Part shown: in pieces, positions 25,676 through 34,553 of the stretch | Layout of the letters: each line of letters begins with the position of its first letter | How positions within the stretch are numbered: the stretch's first letter is position 1 | Assembly: GCF_014695385.1 (NCBI RefSeq) | Contig: NZ_JACJOD010000008.1 | Span: 62,001-126,000, forward strand | Origin: Trichocoleus sp. FACHB-46 | GTDB lineage: Bacteria; Cyanobacteriota; Cyanobacteriia; FACHB-46 | Reading direction: 5' to 3' | DNA: 64,000 nucleotides | The notes under the pieces: model-generated | The model's database searches: none | What the model saw: only the letters and a program-made list of their open reading frames with translations | What the model was told of the DNA's origin: nothing | Translations under genes and position numbers: made by a program

Positions 25676-27586
25676 TTACTCGACCGTCACAGATTTGGCG
25701 AGGTTTCTAGGTTGGTCTACGTCTAAGCCGCGACGGGCCGCAATGTGATAGGCCAGCAACTGTAGCGGAATCACAGCCAAAATCGGCGAGAGTAACTCTT
25801 CCACAACTGGCACAGGCAGCAAGTCATCGAAAATTTCGGCAGATTCGCTGGCCTCTAAGGGAGTCACACCGATGAGGCGGGCATCTCTGGCTTTCGCTTC
25901 TTGAGCATTGGAGAGCACTTTTTCGTAAACCAAACCTGGTGTGGCGATCGCGACGACAGGCACTTTGGCATCTAGTAGTGCGATCGGTCCGTGCTTCATT
26001 TCTCCAGCAGGATAACCCTCAGCGTGAATGTAGCTGATTTCCTTAAGTTTCAAAGCTCCCTCTAGGGCGATCGGGAAGTTGATCCCCCGTCCTAAGAAAA
26101 TAAAGTCTTGAGTTTCCGCGAAGTCGTGGGCCAGTTCTTCGATATAGCGCTCTTGGCTTTCCAGAATTAGCTCGATTTGCGCCGGAAGTTGCCGCAGTCC
26201 TAGCAAGATTTGTTCTAAACGAGTGGCTGATAGCGTTTGTTGGTGGTATGCCAGATCTAAAGCCAGAGCGTAGAATGCCATCAACTGCGCCACAAAGGTT
26301 TTGGTGGCAGCCACGCCAATTTCGATTCCTGCATGGGTATCGATTACCTGAGGCACCATGTGGCCCAAGGAGCTTTCGGGACGGTTGGTGATACCGAGCA
26401 AGCGTGCCTCAAACCGAGGGGATTGCCCAGCCCGTCGCTGCTTTTCCATTTCCAGTGCTGCTAGGGTATCTGCTGTTTCGCCCGACTGAGTCACGCCAAT
26501 GGTGAGGGTGTTGGGAGTCAAGGGCGACGGAGCATAGCGAAACTCTGAAGCATACTGCACCATTGTTGGGATGCCAGCCAACTGCTCGATCAGGTATTTG
26601 CCCACCAAGCTGGCGTGCCAACTGGTGCCACAAGCGACAATTTGCACCTGTTTCAAATCGCTATAGAGTTCGGGTGCCAGGTTGAGTTTAATGGGTGAAG
26701 TGGCAGATTCAGGACTCCAACTAGTATCGAGGTAAGCTTCTAGGCAAGCCCGCACCACTCCTGGTTGCTCGTAGATTTCCTTGAGCATGAAGTGCTTGAA
26801 GCCCTGCTTTTCTACCATGACAGGGTTCCAGTTGAGAGTGCGAGGGGTTTTCCGCAAGCGATCGCCCCCAAAGCTATACACCTCAACTCCCAAGGGCGTT
26901 AAACGTGCCAGTTCGCCATTTTCCAGGGTTAAGACGGCGCGCGTGTGGGGCACTAAAGCAGGAGTATCAGAAGCGCAGAAGAATTCCCCTTGACCGAAAC
27001 CGATGGATAGCGGTGCTTGCTGCCGCGCCACAATCAGTTCATCTGGGAAGTCAGCGCTAATTACCGCGATCGCAAAGGCTCCTTCTAAGTGGTTGACCGC
27101 TTGGCGCACAGCCTCTAGTAAAGGCGAGTGCTGGGCCAACGCAGGCATCGAACTAGGCTCAGCTTTGAGCTTCTCAAGCAGTTCAGCGATCAGATGCGGG
27201 ATTACTTCTGTATCAGTTTCAGAGCGGAAGGTGTGGCCTCTGGCAATTAAGCCTTCTCGCAATTCCCGATAATTCTCAATAATGCCGTTTTGCACCACCG
27301 CTAGGCGATGGGCTGTATCCATGTGGGGGTGAGCGTTGTACTCTTCTGGCTTGCCATGAGTTGCCCAACGGGTATGACCGATGCCAAGCTGGGCTGGGTT
27401 CTCAATGCCTTCGAGTTTTTCTTGAAGGTTGTGTAGCTTGCCCTTGGCGCGGACGCAGTGGATCTCGCCTTCCAAAACGGTTGCGATCCCCGCAGAATCG
27501 TAGCCGCGATACTCCAGTTTCTGTAACCCTGCCAACAAAATGTCACTTGCTGCTTGGGTACCGATATAGCCAACAATTCCGCACAT
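25676..27586 (-). CDS. glmS: Glutamine-fructose-6-phosphate aminotransferase (isomerizing)
   Basis: A 636-residue GlmS, making glucosamine 6-phosphate from fructose 6-phosphate and glutamine, the first step to UDP-GlcNAc for peptidoglycan and lipid A. The N-terminal glutaminase starts MCGIVGYIG with the Cys2 nucleophile and includes GHTRWATHG. Two SIS domains follow (CGTSWHASLVGKYL, FLGRGINFPIALEGALKLKE), with the AEGYPAGEMKHGPIAL motif and the C-terminal LAKSVTVE. The length is slightly above the usual 610, with a short insert in the glutaminase half around residues 130-165. DevC and DevA follow on the same strand. Confidence 0.97.
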   Translation of the reverse strand: MCGIVGYIGTQAASDILLAGLQKLEYRGYDSAGIATVLEGEIHCVRAKGKLHNLQEKLEGIENPAQLGIGHTRWATHGKPEEYNAHPHMDTAHRLAVVQNGIIENYRELREGLIARGHTFRSETDTEVIPHLIAELLEKLKAEPSSMPALAQHSPLLEAVRQAVNHLEGAFAIAVISADFPDELIVARQQAPLSIGFGQGEFFCASDTPALVPHTRAVLTLENGELARLTPLGVEVYSFGGDRLRKTPRTLNWNPVMVEKQGFKHFMLKEIYEQPGVVRACLEAYLDTSWSPESATSPIKLNLAPELYSDLKQVQIVACGTSWHASLVGKYLIEQLAGIPTMVQYASEFRYAPSPLTPNTLTIGVTQSGETADTLAALEMEKQRRAGQSPRFEARLLGITNRPESSLGHMVPQVIDTHAGIEIGVAATKTFVAQLMAFYALALDLAYHQQTLSATRLEQILLGLRQLPAQIELILESQERYIEELAHDFAETQDFIFLGRGINFPIALEGALKLKEISYIHAEGYPAGEMKHGPIALLDAKVPVVAIATPGLVYEKVLSNAQEAKARDARLIGVTPLEASESAEIFDDLLPVPVVEELLSPILAVIPLQLLAYHIAARRGLDVDQPRNLAKSVTVE

Positions 27587-27821
27587 TTAACCCACAACTC
27601 CTGCCAAGCGATTACGGTTTAGGTGCCATCTGCCTTTCAGCGCTCTGGCTGTAGTGCGATCGCGCGATCGCCTCTTGAGACAGATAAAACGCGAATATAA
27701 CAGTCTTTAGCGATCAACAGTGCTTCATCAAGTACTGAAACCAAAAAGTGATCTACGCCTTGGTTGGGCTGAAAACGGGATAGATAGCTCGTCTAGGCAC
27801 GTAAAGTTACCAAAAAAAATA

Positions 27822-27840
27822 GGGAGGCTGAACACCTCCC
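27822..27840 (-). terminator. psaC: Intrinsic terminator of psaC
   Basis: GGGAGG (27822-27827) and CCTCCC (27835-27840) form a stem with a 7-base loop. On the minus strand it is followed by a run of eight T (A-run at 27812-27819), and on the plus strand by GTTTTTT. It lies 67 bases after the psaC stop. The remainder of the 27587-27906 spacer shows no gene. Confidence 0.9.
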
Positions 27841-27906
27841 CTGTTTTTTGAACCCAAGTATATCGATAAACGCAGGATAAAAAAATGATGCGTTTAATGT
27901 CAGTTT

Positions 27907-28236
<330 letters not shown>

Positions 28237-28460
28237 CTAGAATCAACGCCAAGTTTACCGCAGTGCTAGAGATCGCTTCTGAGAAAGGCGGCAAAAATTC
28301 AAAGAATTTAATACACACCCTAATAGTGGAAATATTTTGGGAGAAAGCTTGATGGAGTAAGGTTTTGGGAGCCTCCCAATGGCCTTTTTGGGGGTTAATA
28401 TCTCCTCTTTTTGTAAAACGCTCGTTACAAAACGTAGGAAATTAGCTAGAAATTATTGCT

Positions 28461-29366
28461 CTAGAAACCAAGCTTTTCCAAAACTGAGCGAGTGGAAACA
28501 ATGTGATGGTTTAAGCCCAACTTTTCTGGGGCCACTCCTAAAGCCAAGGCAACCAGTTGAGGAAGGTGTAAAACAGGCAAGCCCAATTTCTGCCCAATTA
28601 CTTGTTCGACCTCTGGTTGGCGAGAGTCGAGGTTGAGGTGGCACAAAGGGCAGGGCGTGACCAAACAATCGGCTCCAGAGGCGATCGCGTCCTGAATATG
28701 GTTGCCTGCCATCTGAAACGCCTGATCGGTGGCGTAACTAGAGAGCGGCCAACCGCAGCATTGAGTGCGGCCTCGATAATAAATCGGTGTCGCGCCGATC
28801 GCCCGGAACACGTTTTCCATCGACTCTGGTTGGAAGGGGTCATCGAAGGGAATCGAAGTTTGGGCACGCAGGAGGTAGCAGCCATAGAAGGCGGCGCACT
28901 TCAGACCTGCTAGCTTACGGGTCACTTTGGCTTGCAGTGCTTCTAGGCCGTAGTCTCCTACCAAAGCCCACAATAGATGCTTGACTTCAGTGCTGCCTTT
29001 GTAAGGTGAGCAGCCTTCTTGCTTCAGTAAACCGTTGATTTGGTCGATGTAGTCAGGATTGTTTTGTTGGGATTTTTTTAACCGTTCATCTACATGACCG
29101 ATTACGCCTTGGCAAGTGCTGCAATGAGTGAGTAACGGTAGATTTAATTCTTCTGCTAGAGCAATATTGCGAGCATTAACGCTGTCTTCTAAGAGAGCAG
29201 ATTCTTCCTTAAACGTACCGGAACCACAGCAGGAAGCTTTTTTTAATTCGACTAGTTCAATTCCTAAAGCGCTAGTTAAGGCTGCGGTCGAGAGGTAAAG
29301 TTCTCGGCAGGCTCCTTGAGCCACACAGCCGGGGAAATAAGCGTACTTCAAAGACGGAGATGGCAT
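28461..29366 (-). CDS. HdrB-like CCG-domain protein (heterodisulfide reductase B / SdhE-type)
   Basis: A 301-residue protein with two CCG domains. Domain 1 shows YFPGCVAQG, ASCCGSGTF and THCSTCQG; domain 2 shows FYGCYLLR, RTQCCGWPL and TPCPLCHLNLD. In HdrB these Cys hold unusual [4Fe-4S] clusters. In cyanobacteria such proteins are annotated as CoB-CoM heterodisulfide reductase subunit B, and a homologous subunit serves as the membrane-attaching part of some succinate dehydrogenases. No coenzyme M pathway exists in cyanobacteria, so a redox role in respiration is more likely (inference). It lies upstream of psaC on the same strand but 260 bases away. Confidence 0.85.
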   Translation of the reverse strand: MPSPSLKYAYFPGCVAQGACRELYLSTAALTSALGIELVELKKASCCGSGTFKEESALLEDSVNARNIALAEELNLPLLTHCSTCQGVIGHVDERLKKSQQNNPDYIDQINGLLKQEGCSPYKGSTEVKHLLWALVGDYGLEALQAKVTRKLAGLKCAAFYGCYLLRAQTSIPFDDPFQPESMENVFRAIGATPIYYRGRTQCCGWPLSSYATDQAFQMAGNHIQDAIASGADCLVTPCPLCHLNLDSRQPEVEQVIGQKLGLPVLHLPQLVALALGVAPEKLGLNHHIVSTRSVLEKLGF

Positions 29367-29412
29367 AGCTAAGCGTGACTGAGTGGGTGTTCAGCTCCAG
29401 CAAACTTCAACT

Positions 29413-29442
29413 TAGGTCTAGCTAGGTCTGCCTAGATCTGCC
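29413..29442. repeat. Three 10-bp tandem repeat units
   Basis: TAGGTCTAGC, TAGGTCTGCC and TAGATCTGCC follow each other exactly (29413-29442), with a partial fourth unit TAGGAT. They lie just upstream of the HdrB-like gene, in the divergent acpP spacer. The 10-bp period matches the DNA helical repeat; regulatory meaning is unknown. The rest of the 29367-29759 spacer should hold the divergent promoters. Confidence 0.6.
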
Positions 29443-29759
29443 TAGGATTGAGGAGCTAACTCGCGACTGACCCTTCTATCATCGCTTTTTCGGCTGAGGA
29501 CTGTGGGGACAGAGGTTAACTTTTCGTTGAGTTTTGGCTCGGAATGTGTCAGTTCGGGAAAGCGCCCATCTAACGCGATCGCCGTCACGCTTTCAGATAA
29601 GATAGGAAATGCTCAGAGCTGATGTCTGCCTGGGATCAAATTCCAGCAAATTCATCTGTAAGATGTTTTGACAGCCTTTCTAGAGTAAGTTTTTCTAGAG
29701 CGCACTGACAAAAGCTGAAACCACTGAGTAAGTCCTAAAATAAGAAGCTAGGGGTTGTC

Positions 29760-30005
29760 ATGAATCAAGAAGAAATCTTTGCTAAAGTTCAAAAAATCGT
29801 TTCCGAGCAACTAGGTGTTGAAGCTAGCGAAGTTAAGCCAGCTGCTAGCTTTGCCAATGACCTCGGTGCTGACTCTCTCGACACGGTGGAGTTAGTCATG
29901 GCCCTAGAAGAAGAATTTGATATTGAGATTCCCGACGAAGCAGCCGAAGAAATCGCTACTGTGCAAAACGCAGTCGATTACATCAGCAACAAAGCAGCAG
30001 CTTAG
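29760..30005 (+). CDS. acpP: Acyl carrier protein
   Basis: An 81-residue acidic ACP of type II fatty acid synthesis. The phosphopantetheine-attachment Ser is in [11 protein letters not shown], with the preceding FANDLGADS typical. The start ATG at 29760 gives the standard [15 protein letters not shown] terminus. fabF follows after 110 bases, the classical acpP-fabF arrangement. In the operon gap a short hairpin (GGGCT/AGCCC, 30088-30101) followed by TTGAATTTT could reduce fabF relative to acpP expression. Confidence 0.98.
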   Translation: MNQEEIFAKVQKIVSEQLGVEASEVKPAASFANDLGADSLDTVELVMALEEEFDIEIPDEAAEEIATVQNAVDYISNKAAA

Positions 30006-30115
30006 ACTCTAAATCATTGGCAGCTCGGCACCGTACCAAGCTTGGGGGTGGGGAGATGCCAACTCAGAAACCTGTATTCTGCGTTCCGGGCTAGAAAGCC
30101 CTTGAATTTTACATC

Positions 30116-31369
30116 ATGACAAATTCTGACCGTAAGCGCGTTGTTGTAACGGGTCTCGGCGCGGTTACACCCATTGGCAACACCTTGTCAGAGTATTGGG
30201 AAGGGTTGGTGAGTGGACGCAATGGCATTGGCCCAATCACTCTGTTTGATGCAGCTCGGCACGACTGCCGAATTGCGGGAGAAGTTAAAGCATTTGATCC
30301 CTTCCAGTACTTAGAGCGTAAGGATGCGAAGCGGATGGATCGGTTTGCTCAGTTTGCCGTGGCAGCGAGTAAACAAGCGATCGCCGATGCTCAATTTGTC
30401 ATCAACGACCTGAACGCAGAACAGGTGGGTGTGATCATCGGTTCCGGGGTCGGTGGCATCAAGGTTCTGGAAGACCAGCAGGAAGTTTACCTGACCAAAG
30501 GCCCAGACCGTTGTAGCCCCTTCATGGTGCCGATGATGATCGCCAATATGGCGGCGGGCTTAACCGCAATTCACATTGGTGCCAAAGGCCCTAACTCTTG
30601 CCCGGTGACTGCTTGTGCTTCTGGTTCTAATGGGATTGGGGATGCTTTCCGGTTGATTCAAGGTGGCTATGCCCAAGCGATGATCTGCGGTGGTGCGGAG
30701 GCAGCAATCACTCCCCTTTCAGTTGCTGGTTTTGCTTCTGCTCGGACGCTGTCTACTCGCAATGACGACCCTGCTCATGCCAGTCGTCCGTTTGATCGCG
30801 ATCGCAACGGCTTTGTCATGGGTGAAGGGGCAGGAATTCTGTTGCTCGAAGAACTAGAGCATGCCCTCAGCCGTGGCGCTCGTATCTACGCCGAAATGAT
30901 TGGTTATGGCATGACCTGCGATGCCTACCACATGACTTCTCCGGTTCCAGGTGGCGAAGGGGCAGCTAGAGCGATTCAACTGGCGATGAAGGATGCTGGG
31001 ATTACGCCGGATCAAGTGAGCTATATCAATGCTCATGGCACTAGCACTCCCATGAACGACCCCAATGAAACGGCAGCGATTAAGACTGCTTTGGGCGAAC
31101 ATGCCTACAAAGTGGCGGTCAGCTCCACTAAGTCGATGACGGGACACTTACTGGGTGGCTCCGGTGGGATTGAAGGCGTGGCAACCGCTCTGGCTGTGGC
31201 TCACGACCAACTGCCGCCAACCATTAATTTGGAAAATCCTGACCCTGCATGTGACCTGGACTATGTACCAAATCACAGCCGATCCCATAAAGTTGATGTA
31301 GCTTTATCCAACTCATTTGGGTTTGGTGGTCACAACGTTACGGTAGCATTTAGAAAGTACGTTGGCTGA
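30116..31369 (+). CDS. fabF: 3-oxoacyl-ACP synthase II (KAS II)
   Basis: A 417-residue condensing enzyme that elongates acyl-ACP with malonyl-ACP. The catalytic Cys is in TACASGSNGIGDA, the first His in NAHGTSTPMND, the Lys in VSSTKSMTGHLLG and the second His in NSFGFGGHN. The N terminus KRVVVTGLGAVTPIG is canonical. It follows acpP and precedes tkt; a hairpin at 31408-31433 marks the probable end of the acpP-fabF transcript. Confidence 0.97.
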   Translation: MTNSDRKRVVVTGLGAVTPIGNTLSEYWEGLVSGRNGIGPITLFDAARHDCRIAGEVKAFDPFQYLERKDAKRMDRFAQFAVAASKQAIADAQFVINDLNAEQVGVIIGSGVGGIKVLEDQQEVYLTKGPDRCSPFMVPMMIANMAAGLTAIHIGAKGPNSCPVTACASGSNGIGDAFRLIQGGYAQAMICGGAEAAITPLSVAGFASARTLSTRNDDPAHASRPFDRDRNGFVMGEGAGILLLEELEHALSRGARIYAEMIGYGMTCDAYHMTSPVPGGEGAARAIQLAMKDAGITPDQVSYINAHGTSTPMNDPNETAAIKTALGEHAYKVAVSSTKSMTGHLLGGSGGIEGVATALAVAHDQLPPTINLENPDPACDLDYVPNHSRSHKVDVALSNSFGFGGHNVTVAFRKYVG

Positions 31370-31407
31370 GCTTGTAAAATTTAACCCAGTCTTTGGGATC
31401 GCGGGGT

Positions 31408-31433
31408 AACTCAGGTCTATAAACACCTGGGTT
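31408..31433 (+). terminator. Putative terminator after fabF
   Basis: AACTCAGGT (31408-31416) pairs with ACCTGGGTT (31425-31433), 9 bp with one G-U, loop 8. The tail TCTGCGTT is only moderately T-rich, so it may be a weak terminator. Confidence 0.5.
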
Positions 31434-31582
31434 TCTGCGTTAGTAGTTATTACCTATCCAATGCCATTATCAGCTACCATAATTGGTAATTCAGTAGGTA
31501 TATAAGCTTAGGGTGACCCGGAGCAACGTCACGATCGCTCACCCAGTCCAGTGCTAACTCGTAGTTCAACTAGATAGAGATT

Positions 31583-33592
31583 ATGGCTGTCGCAACCCAA
31601 CAATCACTCGACGAGCTTTGTATTAATTCCATCCGCTTTCTGGCGATTGACGCTGTAGAAAAGGCAAAATCTGGTCACCCAGGGTTGCCGATGGGCGCTG
31701 CTCCGATGGCATACGTGCTCTGGGATCGCTTTATGCGGTTCAATCCCAAAAATCCTTACTGGTTCAACCGCGATCGCTTTGTGTTGTCGGCAGGTCACGG
31801 TTCCATGCTGCAATACGCCCTGCTCCATTTAGCTGGGTACGACAGCGTGACGCTGGATGACATTAAGCAATTCCGTCAGTTGGACTCCAAGACTCCAGGC
31901 CACCCCGAAAACTTCATGACTCCTGGGGTCGAAGTCACCACGGGTCCTCTAGGTCAGGGGATTTGTAATGGTGTGGGCTTAGCAATGGCCGAAGCTCATC
32001 TAGCAGGCAAGTTCAACAAGCCTGATGCCACCCTGGTTGACCACTACACCTATGTCATCCTAGGTGATGGTTGCAACATGGAAGGGATTTCTGGCGAAGC
32101 TTGCTCCTTGGCAGGACACCTCGGCCTCGGTAAGTTGATTGCTCTCTACGACGACAACCATATCTCAATCGACGGTTCTACGGACGTTTCCTTTACTGAA
32201 GATGTCTCGAAGCGCTTTGAAGCTTACGGTTGGCATGTGCTGCACGTAGCTGATGGCAACAGTGACCTCGACGGCATTGCCAAGGCCATTGAAGAAGCGA
32301 AGAAAGTTACCGATAAGCCTTCCTTCATCAAAGTCACTACCACCATTGGCTACGGCTCTCCTAATAAAGCTAACACCGCTGGCGTTCATGGTGCGGCACT
32401 AGGTGGCGATGAAATCAAGTTGACCCGCGAGAACTTGGGTTGGAACTACGAACCCTTTGAAGTACCTCAAGATGCTCTGAACCACTGGCGTAAAGCCGTA
32501 GAGCGGGGTGCTCAACTCGAAGATGAGTGGAATCAAGTTCTAGCTCAATACAGAACCAAATACGCTGGTGAAGCGGCGGAATTTGAGCGCTTTATTAGCA
32601 ACAAACTCCCCGAAGGTTGGGAAAAGTCTCTACCGGTTTACACTCCCGAAGACAAAGCGATCGCGACTCGCCAAACTTCTGAGAAAACCCTGAACGCGAT
32701 CGCTCCTGCTCTGCCTGAGTTGATTGGTGGTTCCGCTGACCTCACCCACTCCAACCTCACCTACATCAAAGTGTCGGGTGACTTCCAGAAAGGCGCTTAC
32801 GAAAATCGCAACCTGCGCTTTGGCGTGCGTGAGCATGGTATGGGCGCAATCTGTAATGGGATTGCCCTGCACAACTCTGGCTTGATTCCTTATTGCGCCA
32901 CCTTCTTGGTCTTCGCAGACTACATGCGGGCAGCGATTCGTCTATCGGCGCTGTCTCAAGCGGGCGTAATTTACGTTATGACCCACGACTCGATCGCCTT
33001 GGGTGAGGACGGTCCTACTCACCAGCCGATTGAAACGATCGCATCTTTACGGGCGATTCCTAACCTGTTGGTTATGCGTCCTGCAGATGGTAACGAAACC
33101 TCTGGGGCTTACAAGGTGGCGGTAGAAGAGCGTAAGCGTCCTACCCTGATGGCTCTGTCACGCCAAGCCCTACCTCAGTTAGATGGTTCCTCCATTGAAG
33201 GTGTGTCGAAGGGTGCATACATCCTGTCTGGCGGCGAAGGTACCCCTGACCTGATCTTGCTGGCTACGGGTAGTGAAGTGCAACTTTGTGTCAAGGCCGC
33301 TGAGCAACTCCGGGCAGAAGGCAAGAACGTCCGCGTCGTTTCTATGCCTTGCTGGGAACTGTTTGATGAGCAAGATGCCGCATATCGCGAGTCAGTGCTA
33401 CCTAAAGCCGTGACCAAGCGCTTAGCTGTAGAAGCAGCCTCCAGCTTTGGCTGGTGCCGCTACATCGGCAGCGAAGGCGACATGATCAGCGTTGAGCGCT
33501 TTGGTGTGTCGGCTCCTGGTAACGTAGCGCTAGAGAAGTTTGGCTACACTGTGGACAACGTAGTGACCAGAGCAAAAGCACTGTTGGGTTAA
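31583..33592 (+). CDS. tkt: Transketolase
   Basis: A 669-residue thiamine-diphosphate enzyme moving two-carbon units in the Calvin-Benson cycle and pentose phosphate pathway. The N-terminal [16 protein letters not shown] is canonical. The ThDP/Mg2+ motif is [20 protein letters not shown] through DDNHISIDG, and the Pyr domain has [16 protein letters not shown] with [17 protein letters not shown]. The C-terminal domain ends [14 protein letters not shown] and so on. Length and all motifs are normal. A strong terminator follows at 33630. It is monocistronic. Confidence 0.98.
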   Translation: MAVATQQSLDELCINSIRFLAIDAVEKAKSGHPGLPMGAAPMAYVLWDRFMRFNPKNPYWFNRDRFVLSAGHGSMLQYALLHLAGYDSVTLDDIKQFRQLDSKTPGHPENFMTPGVEVTTGPLGQGICNGVGLAMAEAHLAGKFNKPDATLVDHYTYVILGDGCNMEGISGEACSLAGHLGLGKLIALYDDNHISIDGSTDVSFTEDVSKRFEAYGWHVLHVADGNSDLDGIAKAIEEAKKVTDKPSFIKVTTTIGYGSPNKANTAGVHGAALGGDEIKLTRENLGWNYEPFEVPQDALNHWRKAVERGAQLEDEWNQVLAQYRTKYAGEAAEFERFISNKLPEGWEKSLPVYTPEDKAIATRQTSEKTLNAIAPALPELIGGSADLTHSNLTYIKVSGDFQKGAYENRNLRFGVREHGMGAICNGIALHNSGLIPYCATFLVFADYMRAAIRLSALSQAGVIYVMTHDSIALGEDGPTHQPIETIASLRAIPNLLVMRPADGNETSGAYKVAVEERKRPTLMALSRQALPQLDGSSIEGVSKGAYILSGGEGTPDLILLATGSEVQLCVKAAEQLRAEGKNVRVVSMPCWELFDEQDAAYRESVLPKAVTKRLAVEAASSFGWCRYIGSEGDMISVERFGVSAPGNVALEKFGYTVDNVVTRAKALLG

Positions 33593-33629
33593 GTTGGCAT
33601 CAGTTTGGCAAACTTAAATTGAACTTATT

Positions 33630-33651
33630 GACTCCCTAGAAATAGGGGGTC
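33630..33651 (+). terminator. tkt: Intrinsic terminator of tkt
   Basis: A 9-bp stem, GACTCCCTA (33630-33638) with TAGGGGGTC (33643-33651, one G-U), closed by a GAAA tetraloop and followed by ATTTTTATG. It lies immediately before the convergent ion channel gene's stop codon. Confidence 0.9.
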
Positions 33652-33655
33652 ATTT

Positions 33656-34447
33656 TTATGTCTTTGTTGATGGTCTTTTCAGACTAGTTCCACAGATTTT
33701 GCAGAACTGGGCATCAGGGTCATGCAAAGCCAAACCACAGCCAGAGCATTGCGTTTCTACTTGTGTGGAAGTTTTGACCAATCGTCGGATTAAGTCCCCA
33801 ATTTGCCAGGGAATTAGAGCAATGCCTGTCAAAATCATCAGTACGGTGAGCAATCGACCCGTTTCTGAGACAGGGGTGACATCGCCAAAACCAACAGTGG
33901 TCATGGTGACAACGGAGAAATAAAAAGCATCTAGAAATGTTTTAAATCCCGCTGCATTAATTGGGTGCTCAACTTGATAAATCAAGCCTGAATAGATAAA
34001 GATAATGGCAAATAAAGTGAATAGAATGCGGGTGAAAATAGCTCCATCTTCACTGCTCACTCGACCAAACAAAGCGGTGCCTTCCACAAAGCGAATCAAC
34101 CGTAGAATTCGGAACCAGCGCAGTAATCGAATAAAGCTAATATCAGTAACGCCGAGAAAAAATGGCAGAATAGCGACTAAATCTATGGCTGAGTAGAGGC
34201 TGAAAAAGTATTTAACTTTTTGCTCAGAGCACCAAAACCTAAGAACATACTCGACCGCAAAAACAACTAAAATAACCGAGTCAATTGTGTTTAGCCTTGT
34301 TCGAACCAGATCGGAAATTGGATAGGTTTCTGCAACAAAAATACCTGAAGACAATAAAACTAAGCTGGCGATCGCTAAGTTGATAAAGATGCCAACTGGC
34401 GTTTCAATGTCTTCTAAATAAAAAGAAACTTTTTGACGCAAAAGCAT
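33656..34447 (-). CDS. Voltage-gated-type potassium channel with C-terminal zinc ribbon
   Basis: A 263-residue six-helix channel subunit. Helices lie at roughly 17-38, 50-70, 83-100, a voltage-sensor-like Arg-rich S4 (LLRWFRILRLIRF, about 105-120), 140-158 and 200-222. The selectivity filter is TMTTVGFGDVTP (about 182-193), specific for K+. After S6, a CSGCGLALHD and QFCKICGTSL segment (two CxxC pairs) forms a zinc-ribbon at 235-260, an unusual cytoplasmic add-on for this family. It is a plasma or thylakoid membrane protein; location cannot be read. Confidence 0.88.
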   Translation of the reverse strand: MLLRQKVSFYLEDIETPVGIFINLAIASLVLLSSGIFVAETYPISDLVRTRLNTIDSVILVVFAVEYVLRFWCSEQKVKYFFSLYSAIDLVAILPFFLGVTDISFIRLLRWFRILRLIRFVEGTALFGRVSSEDGAIFTRILFTLFAIIFIYSGLIYQVEHPINAAGFKTFLDAFYFSVVTMTTVGFGDVTPVSETGRLLTVLMILTGIALIPWQIGDLIRRLVKTSTQVETQCSGCGLALHDPDAQFCKICGTSLKRPSTKT

Positions 34448-34553
34448 TGAAAATTAAAAGCAATTGATCGTTAAAGCTGCTTGACACAAACAGTTTATTA
34501 TCGCAACTTCTCATCTAACTTGCTGTGATCGCCCACTGAAGCTAGCACTGGAG

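Noticed and set aside
28379-28636. 85-codon plus-strand frame
   Set aside because: It overlaps the 3' end of the HdrB-like gene in antisense and lacks protein character.
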